A stretch of DNA of 64,000 nucleotides. Source: Eutreptiella sp. 'Long Island Sound 2002'. Lineage: Eukaryota; Euglenozoa; Euglenophyceae; Eutreptiales; Eutreptiaceae. The translations under genes were made by a program, and so were the position numbers. The notes below the pieces were generated by a model that worked only from the letters and a program-made list of their open reading frames with translations, ran no database searches and was not told the origin of the DNA. Location: the NCBI GenBank assembly GCA_964036045.1, contig OZ038382.1, positions 152,408,961-152,472,960 on the forward strand, written 5' to 3'. This document shows, one piece after another, positions 20,972 through 31,290 of this stretch (positions within the stretch are counted from its first letter, which is position 1; each line of letters begins with the position of its first letter).

Positions 20972-21912
20972 GAAAAACTGCCCCAAGGGCTCACTCTCAT
21001 CCATAGTGCCATCTTGAGATGTGCACTCTTTGTTTTTCGGTCCCATAGGTGCTGAGGTGGCATGGCTTGTGGCGCTGAGGTCACTGCCATGTAACATGGG
21101 ATAATCCTACTAAGCTAGGCTGACTGGGTATTGAACCCAGGACCTCTCAAAAAGAGGTGCCCCAGCCCCCTAGGGTGCATACCACTAGGATAGCTAAGAA
21201 TTCATGAGAATACATAGATGAATTTATAGGCTCTGCCTCAGTATATCAGTGCCTCAGTCCACTCAGGAAAAGATGTTTCAATGCACATTGCTTGGGGATT
21301 AAGGGGTCCACACAACATCTTGATTTAGTGTTTGGTTCCATAGGTCACAATGTGTTATCACCCATTTTGGTTGGGCCAATACTAAGATAAAAATGCATGA
21401 GTGCTTAGAGCATCTCTAATACAACTAAAGTATACTCCAAAGCATTGGGAAAGCACCTTTTCTTACTAGAGATGCCTAGAGGCATACTACCTTTTTTTCT
21501 TAGTATTGGCCCAAACAAAATTGGAGACAAAGCATTTTGACCTATAAAACCAAACACTAAACCAAGGATGTTTTGTGGACCCCTGACCCCCTAACTGTTT
21601 TGACATAAACACCATTTTCCTGATCGAATGAGGTGCCGCTTTGAGTTCAGAGCCTTCAAGTTTTTCTCCATTTTCTCATGAATGCTTAGCTATCCTAGTG
21701 GTGGGCACCCTAGGGGGCTGGGGCAATTCTTTTTGAGAGATCCTGGGTTCAATACCGAGTCAGCCTAGCTAAGTAGGATGAACCCATGTGACATGGCATT
21801 GACCTCAGCGCCACATGCCATGCCACCTCAGCACGTATGGGACCCAAAAACAAAGAGTGCACATCTCTAGATGGCACTATAAAAGAAGAGAGTGCCCATG
21901 TGGGCAGTTTTC
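20972..21912. mobile_element. foldback element with tRNA-like sequence in each arm
   Basis: The two halves are inverted copies of each other over nearly their whole length. GAAAAACTGCCCC on the left pairs with GGGCAGTTTTC on the right. The series AGTGCCATCT, AGATGTGCACTCTTT, CCTAGGGGGCTGGGGCA, GGGTCCACA, TTTAGTGTTTGGTT and TTGGGCCAATACTAAGA repeats in mirrored order. The centre is near 21,440 and arms are about 450 bp. Each arm holds a tRNA-like unit with a box A-like TAGCTATCCTAGTGG and a box B GGTTCAATACC about 45 bases later. In the left arm the T-arm CTGGG-TTCAATA-CCCAG pairs perfectly. Such sequence is typical of tRNA-derived SINEs transcribed by RNA polymerase III. No target duplication was recognised. 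Confidence 0.8.
21687..21759 (+). promoter_or_regulatory. tRNA-like internal Pol III promoter, right arm
   Basis: Box A-like TAGCTATCCTAGTGG at 21,687-21,701 and box B GGTTCAATACC at 21,746-21,756, with a T-arm CTGGG-TTCAATA-CCGAG that has one mismatch. The mirrored copy in the left arm lies on the minus strand, with its T-arm at 21,140-21,124 and fully paired. No complete tRNA cloverleaf was found, so this is a tRNA-derived promoter rather than a tRNA gene. Confidence 0.6.
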
Positions 21913-22024
21913 TAGGTATCTTTTCTAAATCTGTGGTCCTTGTGAGTTGCTTTGCTGTAAGTACCTTGTAGATTGCTTCCTTTGTAACTGCAACCCTTCA
22001 TGTAGTGGACTTTGAGATCCCGCT

Positions 22025-22246
22025 GTGCACTGTTTGGATTACTTGGACTGGCTTTTCTATTTTATTTCACAAAACTCAATCGAAATCTGTGGAATCCAGG
22101 AAGCGGCAAGGAACAAGCAGGAGCAGCACATCAACAAACACATCAAAAACTTCATCAATGAAAGCTGTTCAAACTTTCTTGCCGCCGGTGCTACACTGCC
22201 TCCAGCCGGGGGACAGGAATACCCTACCCCCTCACCGAGCTACTCT
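22025..22246 (+). pseudogene. 5' part of an open frame split by element 3
   Basis: A 74-codon frame starting at ATG 22,025 runs to the target site of element 3. It holds a hydrophobic start (DYLDWLFYFISQ), a charged helix (ARNKQEQHINKHIKNFINES) and a Pro-rich end (PTPSPSYS). If the element and one target copy are removed, the frame continues without a stop for about 80 codons to a TAG at 33,959-33,961. A possible splice acceptor (TCCAG then GAAGCG) lies near 22,100, so the true exon may begin there. The product is unknown. Confidence 0.4.
22242..22246 (+). other. target site duplication, left copy
   Basis: ACTCT directly precedes the 5' LTR and is found again at 33,723-33,727 after the 3' LTR. 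The A may belong to the LTR end, making the duplication CTCT (4 bp). Ty3/gypsy integrases usually give 4-6 bp duplications. This marks element 3 as a single, complete insertion event. Confidence 0.85.
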
Positions 22247-24343
22247 TGAAGCCGGTTCGGACCCCCGTGGCCATCTTTGGGTCACTTGGGGTGTGTATCT
22301 ATGAGCCGGCAAGCCGCCATTGGCTGATATCATACTCTCCCATCCACCTGACCTAACCTGATGTGATAGTGTGATAGGCTTGGCCATTCCAGCTATGAGC
22401 GACCATATTTAATACCGAGGCGCCGCCGGCTGAGATTTATATATCAAAATATCAGGAATCAACAGGGTTTTTTTATCATAATGTTTTCGTAATTTTTCAG
22501 CTATCCGTTCTGATTGTCAATGTATCGGCGATTGGCAGTTGGCTTGCGATTTTGCGGTAACCGATTGGTTAACTGTTATTTCCAGATATTTTAGCGGAAA
22601 TCCCGATGAAGGGTTAAATTCCATCAGAAAAGGGTTCGTTGCTTCCGCAATTTTCATGTTATACACTCGCAAAATTCATCCGATTTTTTCAGACATTCAG
22701 AATCGGATTTTTGATTTCGAGGTTGCCGCACTGGATATGATGAATCTCCAGTTGTCCTACATTTTTCCCCGATCACGAATCAACCTTCCTTTGGTTGTCT
22801 CCTTCATTTTTCTTGGAGATATAGGCGAAACAAAATTGATTCGTGAGGCCACTTTGACAAATCATATCTCTGGCTCACTGCGAGGAATTTCAATTGTGAG
22901 ATATGGGCTGGAATCGCCTTGGGCCTCAACTTAATTTAGGAAGCGTCAAACACCCTTGGTATGCGAACCTGCACGTGGTATCAAAGGATCATGGTCAAGA
23001 GGGTAGAAAGTGCTTTACAACTCTTGGACCATGATACCAAATATTTTAATATGGGTTTCGAGTGTACCGCACGAGTGTTGGTGTTGCATAGAAACTATCC
23101 TTGGGTTCCTACGGATTTTTAACGTGAAGTTATGTCCATGGAGGGGCATGGCATACCATGGTGGGAGCCACTTTTAAGGGTATGTGTTATATGGATGGTA
23201 TGTGCTTCGCTATGCTCACGCCCATGTTATATATCTCCGTTTGTAGGAAGATGTGTGGGATCGTATGTGGCAAGGGCTTTGCCCATGTCCCAATGGTGAG
23301 CTCCATAGCGCTAGACTAAGTCTACCGCACATATAGTGCATGTGGGAAGCCTTACGGCGCGACCCATAAGCGCCATTTCCCATTTTCCCATTTTCATGGT
23401 GCATGTCGAGAGAGCAGGTTCGAAGGTGTCTTCATGCGTCCATTTGGGGATTCGAGTGGGGGGATTGTTCACAAATGGTTCCAAGCCAATGTTGGGATAT
23501 TCTTGGGCATGGATCGTTGGTCTATATCACCCTTGTATATTACTTTCCGGTTTGACACATGCATGGAGTATTTGAACATTGCCGTATGCATTTTTGAGTA
23601 TATAATTGAATTTTGGGCACTATGGTGTGATTTGCCTAATTTTGCTATGTTGTGAGGTCATCTGCATGGGGCAATTCTCCAAGCCCAATCGACTCCAAGT
23701 CCAACCAAAGTTATGTCAGGGTAGGGCATGGTCCTGAGTGCCACTCTAGGCCATGACAGGCCACCTCCCCTATTGGGCTAGGATTTAGAGGCTTGGGAGT
23801 GAACACACTTTTGGGGTTTGTGTAGTGACTTTTGACACATGGCATTTAGCCATCTTATTTGACTTGGTTCAGGGCATCATGTTGGCGAGTCAAGGGAAGG
23901 TCTTGAGTCCAGGGAATGAGGGGTCTATGGCTGTGATTGTGTATGTTTCCATCTTTCCCCAATTTTGCTTGATTTGTGTTCAATTTCAGGGCTTCTTTAT
24001 TGATTTTGGTGCAATTCTATGTACATGCCCAACGCCCGTGTCTCCGTGTGCACCGTGAGACGATCAGCGTGTTGAAAGGAGTTGTTTAGCGTCAACGCGG
24101 GACCTCAAACATCCTTGGAAGCCCTCAGTGTGGATTATTTGGATTTGATCTATTGTACTTGGGAGTTGGTTATTGCAAGGGATCAGGATTTGTGTGAAGG
24201 AGCCAACTTTTACTTTTTTTGGTGGGAAATTGTGCAGGATAGGGCAAGATCATGCAGAACCTGGTGAGAAGCAAGACCATAGGAGTGACAGGAAATGGTG
24301 GAAGGGGTACAGCAGGGGCCGGTCCTGGTAGGGACCTTCCTTA
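22247..24343 (+). repeat. 5' LTR of element 3
   Basis: Starts TGAAGCCGG and ends CCTTCCTTA, a short imperfect inverted terminus. It matches 31,291-33,723 along its length. A likely TATA box, GATTTATATATCA, lies at about 22,434-22,446. Relative to the 3' copy it lacks about 339 bp at about 23,490. A 131-codon frame at 22,539-22,934 is present in the other copy too, but it shows no domain and is treated as chance. The LTR end includes an ATG at 24,252 from which the Gag frame could begin. Confidence 0.92.
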
Positions 24344-27013
24344 TGGTAGCAGAGGATTACCTGCCCCCTACCGCCGCACCGGGTACTTGGGCCCTCATGA
24401 GCCCTGCCCAAGGACGCCCCGGGTGCAGATCGTTGAGTCCGTCGAGTCGACGCCGGACTTGGAAGCCCGGGAAGAGCGAAGATGCTCAGGACGGAGAGCC
24501 CCTGTAGGACATGGGCTACACATGGAGGACCTGGCCTCCATATGTGAAAGGCAATGCCGCAAGGCTTGCAATCTCCGCTCCGCTGCGGAGGAGTTGGAGG
24601 AGACTGGCAGCAACGGCAGGGCCCGGCGTTACCGGAAGCGCGGGTCCCCAAAACCCGCGGGGGAAGCCAAAGCGATGGAGACGGATCCCAGCCCGGTAAG
24701 GCTGTGGTCAGCTGCAGATTCCGAGGGGCATTCGGATGGCTATCGGACCGCTTTCCCTTCACAGTCGGAGAAGATATCCAGACCGCCCACAAGGGCGCAC
24801 ACCCCCCCCGAACCCAGCCTGGAGCATGACGCCGAGGCGTTGGAGAGGCCTACCAGAGCCACAACGGCGCCTGTGGCCCGGCACACGGAGCCAAAGCGGG
24901 ATGACATGGGCGACACACCCATGGCGGGGGAGTCCAAGGCGCCGGGAACTGTGGGATGCGCCCGATCAGAAGGAAGGCACGTTGAGTGCCACTGCGAGCA
25001 CGTATCCTTCCTCATCGGCAAGTACCCAAACATGGGGATGGAGGCCATCGTGCAGCACCTCGAGCGCCTGGACAATCAGAAGGACGGCCTAGAGGAGGAC
25101 ATCGCGGGGATCCTGGATGATCAGTCGGAAGCGGAGAGAGACATGGCGGAGCTGCGAGCGGAGCAGGACCGGTACCGGGAGAAGCTTGAGATGGCCCTGC
25201 AGAAGCAGCAGCGATCGGTGGACAGCCTCCTCCACCTGGTGGAGGACATGTCGGGACGCCTGAAAAGGATAGAGGAGTTACAACCCCTCGCCTCGGGTCC
25301 GGAGCTCCCGGCAAGGCCGGCAACGGCAGAGCTGGTGGAGCGGGTTAAGACCCTCAGGAGCACCATGGAGAAACCCATGGGCGGCCCTGCAGAGGCACCT
25401 TACGCTCCTCCGCGTGTTGACCCGGGTGCGCTGCCGTTTGTTCCCATGTTCACCGAATCCATAGTGCTCGGGGAGCATACGGCACCGGCTGGGTCCATGC
25501 TGGAAGAGCACGCAACCACGGACCTGAGGAACCTGAAGGTACAGATGTCCCATGCCGCCCAGGATCCACCTACCGCTTTGACTGCCCATGCAGTTTATGC
25601 GGAAGAGGAGATCCAGACCATGCAGGGGCGAACCATGGGAAGTGCCGACGGACATGGTTGCGGCCATCCAGGCGGAAACCTGTGGGTGAAGGACCCCGCT
25701 ACGGGGATATGGACAGCCGGTGGAGCAAGTCATTCCCGCATCCCAAACCCCATGGGTTCAGGCCCAACTGGACCGCACTCCATGGAGGAGAGGGATGTAC
25801 GGGGAGTGTACTCACACCCCCCGGCCACAGGTGGTATCCGTCTCGGTGGAGTGGTGGCTGCGGACGTCGGAGACACCATCAGAATCGACGACCTCAGGGG
25901 AATCAAAATCCCCTACTACGATGGCAACCCCTCCAACCTGCATGACTTCATCCTGGATTGGGAGGACTTCGCAGAGGAGGTCGTCGGCGAGATGATGTAC
26001 AATGAAGGGAGCGCCAAGGGACAAGTGGGTATGTCGGACATTCCCACCCAGGCTGGCGCAGGATCTGAAGGAGTAGCTCAGGGATCAGATCAGCGAGGGA
26101 TTGATCCAGACGGAGCAGGCCTGCCTCCAGTGGCTGGAGGACAAGGAGCGAGTGGACGCCCCCAACCAGAAGTTGGAGGATTTGTGGTCCATTCCGCTGC
26201 CGCTGGATTGCGGGGAGTTGAGGGTCCGGGAATGAAATCGGTACATCCGCAAGTACCGAAGAAGCCTCAAGCTGGTGGAGGACTGGAATGAGTTCAGCAA
26301 GATCCGACACCTGCTCAAGGATGTCCTCCCCAGCCTCTGGAAGAAGCGAGTGGAGGACGAGGAGAAGAAGAGAGCAAAGAAGCGCGTGGCCGTACGGATC
26401 ATGGCATCGGAGGCCACCCATGCCGGAATAATGGAGTTTTTCCGGCGAAACCTCGGCGAGCCCAGCCGAGTGTTGGGGTTGAAGTACGCCGTCTACGTGG
26501 AGGTATTCGGCGACACCATGGGGCAAAGGCTGACGCGCCTCAACAACGCGGAGTGGAGGCGCGGAGAGCCGCTGAGGATCCAGGTCATCTTCGCCCGCAT
26601 GAGCCTGGACGAGATGGTGAAGTACATCACTGTGGAGCTGAAGCTCAACGCCAAGAACGTGGCCCACGTGCAGGATCGACAGGGCCATGGACATCGAGGT
26701 CATCGGGAAGATCGCCAACACCGAGAGGTCAAGGAGGACACGGTCGGCACCGCGGAGGAAGGGAGTTCAAGCGGCCAAAATCTCGACCGAGACCACCCGA
26801 GAGGATCATGAAGAAGCCCACTTCTTCGCGTTCGTAGGGCACGATATGAAGGAGCATGGGCAGGACAGGTCCAGGTGGAACCGCCTGGACCCAAGGTTCA
26901 ACAAGAACCGCAAGGAACCACGGAGGATCAGGAACCGGCCGTTCTCGTTCCGCGACTACAGATCACAGCACGACGGTTGCTGGGTCTGCTACGGCAAGGG
27001 GAACAACCATGCA
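24252..27013 (+). pseudogene. Gag of element 3
   Basis: The frame opens at ATG 24,252 in the LTR end and continues to about 26,020. It shifts phase there and again near 26,260 and 26,800. Early residues are Pro/Arg-rich. A cysteine pair CHCEHVSFLIGKYPNMG precedes a coiled coil from about 25,060 to 25,270 (LERLDNQKDGLEEDIAGILD, LRAEQDRYREKLEMALQKQQ). The capsid core begins GIKIPYYDGNPSNLHDFILD near 25,900 and includes LEDKERVDAPNQKLEDLW and VEDWNEFSKIRHLL, matching element 1. The nucleocapsid start CWVCYGKGNN lies next to the inverted segment. Gag would package the element RNA. Confidence 0.85.
24344..24357 (+). other. primer binding site, initiator Met tRNA type
   Basis: TGGTAGCAGAGGAT directly follows the 5' LTR. 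It is complementary to the 3' end of eukaryotic initiator methionine tRNAs of the ...ATCCTCTGCTACCA type. Initiator tRNA priming is common in Ty3/gypsy elements. Confidence 0.85.
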
Positions 27014-27191
27014 CATGACCACCATAGCCTTTTCCTCCGCCTTTCCCTTGGCCCTTTCCTTGGCCTTTTCCACCGTCTCCGCCCTTTGCCTTCCAATCGG
27101 CAATTCGTTGCTCCTTGGGCTTCTTGTCGGGATGGGCGGCGAAGTAGGACTTCTTGTCATCCTCATATACCTTCCAATGCCGGTGGTCATG
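27014..27191 (+). other. inverted segment inside nucleocapsid region
   Basis: The segment is bounded by CATGACCACC (27,014-27,023) and its inverse GGTGGTCATG (27,182-27,191). On the plus strand the Gag frame loses sense here. On the minus strand the interior reads HDHRHWKVYEDDKKSYFAAH and then a Gly/Lys-rich GKGQGKGQGKGGGKGYGG tail. That is what the Gag frame needs after CWVCYGKGNN, compared with CFVCYG..FNHDHRTC in element 1. About 158 bp between the 10-bp inverted repeats therefore appear flipped. Confidence 0.75.
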
Positions 27192-28450
27192 TTTGAGCCC
27201 AAGGAGGGGACGGATCAGCCAATGGATGGCATTGACGTCCTGTCCCACGCCAAGATCGACCACGTCGTCAACTACATGCGGATGGGCATGCCCGACCGTG
27301 TGGCAGCCAAGAAGGGGCGGGCCATGGTCACATCTCCGCATTGGTGGGATGACAAGATGTTGGTCACCGGCAAGTACGAGAAGGATGAGTTCGTGGCGAG
27401 GGTCATGGATCACATCGCGGACCAATATGATGGTCCGGTTGCGTGGGACCCGCCGACGTGGGATTTTCCAAGAATGGGGGCCGGTAGCGACAAGAACTGG
27501 GCTGATGCCGCAAATTTCCGAAGATTTTCGGTGGGAAGCGCGCCCCACGACGATGAAGACGGCATATCGGACGAGGAGAAGTCGGACTCGGACCCGGAAG
27601 AGGCCTATACCGCAGTGCGGTCGGTTGTATCGATACCGAAGCAAGCGGCTGGAGAGGCCCAGGAGAACCCGAAGGTCGCCGAGCTGAAAGAGAGGCTGAT
27701 AAATGCCTATCCGCGGCTATTCAGTGGCGTCGCCAACAAGAACCCTCCAGATCGTGGGAGGTTTGGCACAGCGAGGATCAAGCTGAAGCCAAACCCCAAT
27801 ATCTATCGTCATCGGGAGTACCAACTTCAGGGCGATCAGGCCGAGGCCATGAAGAAGTGGTTGGCCAAGTTTATTGAGCGGGGCTGGATCGAACCTCCGA
27901 CAGTGAGTGGGCCAGCCCAGCCTTTATCGTGCCCAAGAAAGAGAAGGGCGAGTGGAGGTTGGTGGTTGATTACAGGGGTTTGAACGAGCAAACCGAGCAC
28001 GACTCGTACTCGCTTCCTCTGATCGACTCCATCCTCCAAAAACAACAAAAAAAGCGGATCTTCACGGTGTTAGACCTGAAACACGGCTATCACCAGATGC
28101 CGCTACATCCGGACTCCAGGCCCTGCACAGCGATGTCGACGCCGCTGGGGCCCATGCAGTGGAAAGTGGTGCCTAAGGGCGCCAAGAATGGCAACGCCGC
28201 TTTCCAGCGCATGATGGAGGACCTACTCGGTCCTGTCCGGGACTGTGCTGACCCCTTTGTGGATGACATCATCATTGGGTCCGGCACGGAAGACATGACT
28301 GAGGACGAGCTCATCGAAGCGCATGAGAAGGATCTGCGCCGAGTGCTCAGCGAGCTGGACAATCACAACATGGTGTGCAAGCCCCCCAAGGCCTCACTCT
28401 TCGTGAGGGAAGTGGAGTTTGCGGGTCACGTGGTTGGTCACGGGCAACGC
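27192..28450 (+). pseudogene. pol linker and first half of RT, element 3
   Basis: After the inverted segment the frame enters directly into the linker that in element 1 follows the protease (HVVNYMRMGMP, FVARVMDHIADQ, then an acidic DDEDGISDEEKSDSD stretch). No DTG protease is present between Gag and this linker, so about 1.5 kb seems to be missing. The RT begins with YRHREYQLQGDQAEAMKKWL. A frameshift near 27,900 leads to VVDYRGLNEQTEHD, VLDLKHGYHQMPL and the intact catalytic box FVDD (28,256-28,267) followed by IIIGSG. A second frameshift near 28,450 precedes the rest of RT. Confidence 0.88.
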
Positions 28451-30112
28451 CGTTCATGCCTGGGAAGCTGGCGTCCCTGCACCATTGGGAGAAGCCCCAG
28501 ACCATCAGCGAACTCCTATCCTTCATGGGGTTCTGCAATTACTATTCGGGCTATGTCCGGATGTATGCGGAACTATCGGGCCCGCTGCACAAGATGCTGC
28601 AGGTGGGCAGGTTCGATGGCCGGAAGGGGAGCAAGAAGAAGCTTGCCTGGACTCCTGAGGCGGAAGATGCGTTCAGCCGCCTGAAGGAGCGACTCCTGGG
28701 GCAGCTGGGGCTATTCCTGGTGGACCCGGACAGAGGATTCGTGCTACGGACGGACGCCTCGGACTATGCTGTAGGGGCAGTCCTCGAGCAGGTCCGGGAC
28801 GACGGTTCGCACGTACCCGTGGCTTTTTGGAGCCGGATCCTGGCCGAGGGCCAACGTCGAACCTGGACCGCGAGGGAGAAGGAGATGTACGCCATTGTTT
28901 GTGCGCTCAGGAAGTGGTCTGGCCACATCGGATTACAACCGGTGGTGGTTTGTACAGACCATCAGTCCTTACAGAGCTGGCACAAGGAGCACGTCGACAC
29001 CCCCTCGGGACCGGCGGCAAGGAGGGCCCGATGGCATGAGACATTCGCCAAGTTCGACCTCAGCGTCGTATACGTCCCGGGGAAGGACAATACTGTGGCG
29101 GATTGCCTCAGTCGATGGGCCTACCCCGCTGGCAAAGCATGGATGGACATATCCAGCCATGGGGACGCCGAGGAGACCGAGGAGGCCAAGCGCATCATCG
29201 AGATGGAGAAGGCCATGGAGCAAGAGGGAGTCAAGTGCTTTGTGGTGATGGCAAACCGTACAGACCTGGCCAAGTTCCGGGGCGCCCGAGTCCAAGCTAT
29301 TCGAGAGGAAACCCTCGAGCAATGGATGGTGGCCGCCGTAGAGCTAGTCAGGTCCGGGCTGACAGAAGACTGGTCGGATGACTATGCGGCATCCGACCAC
29401 TGGAGCAGGTACTGGAATGCCGTGAGCGCCCCGTCGGACGACGAATGGCCTGAGGGCTTGACCGAGGATGGGGATAAATTATTCCTCAAGGACAAGCTAT
29501 TGGTCCCTGAGAACCTAATGGAGGAGCTCATTGACCACTGGCATAACGCCCAGCTCATGCATCCTGGTCGGGACAAGATGCAGCAGGACCTGGAGTGGCG
29601 TTTCAAGTTCCCACCGGGGTACTACGCCATCCTGGACAAGTACTGCAGCGACTGCGCCGTGTGTTGGGCCACGAAAAGCCCCAACCATTCCACAGTGGGC
29701 AACCCGGTGTATACGGCTATACCGGAGGCCCCTATGCGGTCCGTGGCCATGGATGTATTCGCCATGCCTCAGGTCACCGTGGAAGGAGAGACCTACGACT
29801 GTGTCATAGTGGCGGTGGATAGGCACAGCGGGTATATCGTGGCGGTCCCTGGCAAGAAGTCAAAGAAGAAGGACAAGAAGGACAAGCATGGAGTGGGTCT
29901 GCAGGCCAAGACCGTCGCTAATGCCATGATCAGGCATTGCCTGACGATTTTTGATGTGCCAGCTGTCATCTGCAGCGATCGGGGCAGTCAATTTGTGGGG
30001 ACGTGGTTCAAGACGATGTGCAAGCACATGGGGATTCGGCACGCCAAGACCGTGGCGTACCACAGCAGGTCGAATGGCCGGGCTGAGGTGGCCGGCCGGC
30101 AGATGTTTGAGA
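28450..30112 (+). pseudogene. RT end, RNase H and integrase core, element 3
   Basis: The frame carries the RT connection (GFCNYYSGYVRMYAEL) and RNase H (LRTDASDYAVGAVLEQ, ARWHETFAKFDLSVVYVPG, KDNTVADCLSRWAYP). Integrase follows with an HH-CC zinc segment (HWHNAQLMHPG, CSDCAVC) and the DDE core: MDVFAMPQ, VAVDRHSGYIV, ICSDRGSQFVG, NGRAEVAGRQMF. Compared with element 1 it has an inserted lysine-rich KKSKKKDKKDKH stretch between the first two Asp motifs. A frameshift at about 30,112 breaks the end of the integrase. All catalytic residues look intact. Confidence 0.9.
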
Positions 30113-30898
30113 ATTTTGCGCCAGTTGCACATTGACGAACCGGGCCGGAATTGGTTTAATTCGCAGTGGAGAGTTCTCCAGGCGTACCACGACCTTCCGG
30201 GGCCCACTGGACTGTCGCCCCATCGTATCCTGTTCCTACGGGATCGAGTGTCACGCACTCTCCCGTGGTTGAACCATGGCAAAGTGGCCCGGGATGCGAG
30301 TGCTATGATGGCGGAGGCGGACGACACGGCGGCCAAGGTGTGCAAAGCACTTCAGGACGAGCATGAGAAGAGGGCCAAGTACTTCAAGCAGGGAAAAGTC
30401 CAGAAATATGCTCTCAGAGACACCGTATGGGTGGAGCGGCACCACAAGGATGTCCTGTCCAGGCATCGGCAGGCGTCTTGGTATGTGCCGGGGGTAATCG
30501 TTCGGAAGGTCGGGCAGGATGTGTATGCGGTTCGTGTGGGGGATAACAAGATCCTTGACCGCGACCATACCCAGCTTCGTCCCCGAGCGCCGGACCCCAG
30601 CGGACGTCCCGTCACCTTCGAGTTCACAGCCGGCGATGTGGACTCGGACGATGAGGGTGAGGACGACGACTTCACCGCCGATAAGATCCTGATGGACAAG
30701 CCAGACCGGGGGACGCCCGGGGGGAGGCTATATAAGGTCCGTTGGAAGGGATTTGCCGCATCCAGGGATTCGTGGGAGCCTCCGAGCAATTTTGTGCCGA
30801 GGTATACCACGGTCTGGATGGATTATCTAAGGAAAAAGAACATTTCCTTGGATGTCAAGGACGTGTTGGTCCATTTGGTGGCTGCAGCAGTACCGTGA
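30112..30898 (+). pseudogene. integrase C-terminus and chromodomain, element 3
   Basis: In the phase that is open from 29,951, meaningful sequence starts with LRQLHIDEPGRNWFNSQW, continues with GLSPHRILFLRDRV, and then an SH3-like region (KYALRDTVWVERHHKD). After an acidic linker (SDDEGEDDDFTADKIL) the chromodomain core reads YKVRWKGFAASRDSWEP, with the C-terminal helix YTTVWMDYLRKK. The stop is at 30,896-30,898. The domain order equals that of element 1. About 380 bp of noncoding DNA separate it from the polypurine tract. Confidence 0.88.
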
Positions 30899-31279
30899 TG
30901 GATCCACCTTGGCATTTTTGTTTGTTTTTGTGCTTGGGAGACGGGTGAGGGCGTTAATCCGGGGATTTTTTGGCCTTGATTGGCCATATATCCTCTTCAC
31001 TCGGTCTCCACACATATATTTCATTGTGGTATACGTATTTAGATTAATCGACGACGTTTCTCTATCTTTGATCCCCTTGGTCCATGTTGTAGATCAAGAG
31101 GAGACCGGATATGGCGGAGGGCACCGATTATGAGTGTCCTCACCCCTCCCTTGGGGCATGGGGGACGCCTACGCCGTATGTGGGGCCTCCATGTGTCCTT
31201 GGGACATGGGGGGGGGGTTGGAGCCCATTGGGGTCCTCCCGCACTCTCTTCAATGACTTCGGAGCGGATACAACGCTCT

Positions 31280-31290
31280 GAGAAGGGGGG
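31280..31290 (+). promoter_or_regulatory. polypurine tract of element 3
   Basis: GAGAAGGGGGG ends directly at the TGAAGC start of the 3' LTR, the expected position of the plus-strand primer of an LTR retrotransposon. The 3' internal region before it (30,899-31,279) has no gene. Confidence 0.88.

Noticed and set aside
22539-22934. 131-codon frame in the 5' LTR, with relatives at 31,583-32,077 and 13,361-14,011
   Set aside because: Present in all LTR copies because the DNA is repeated; no domain, and it lies within the promoter region of the LTR.
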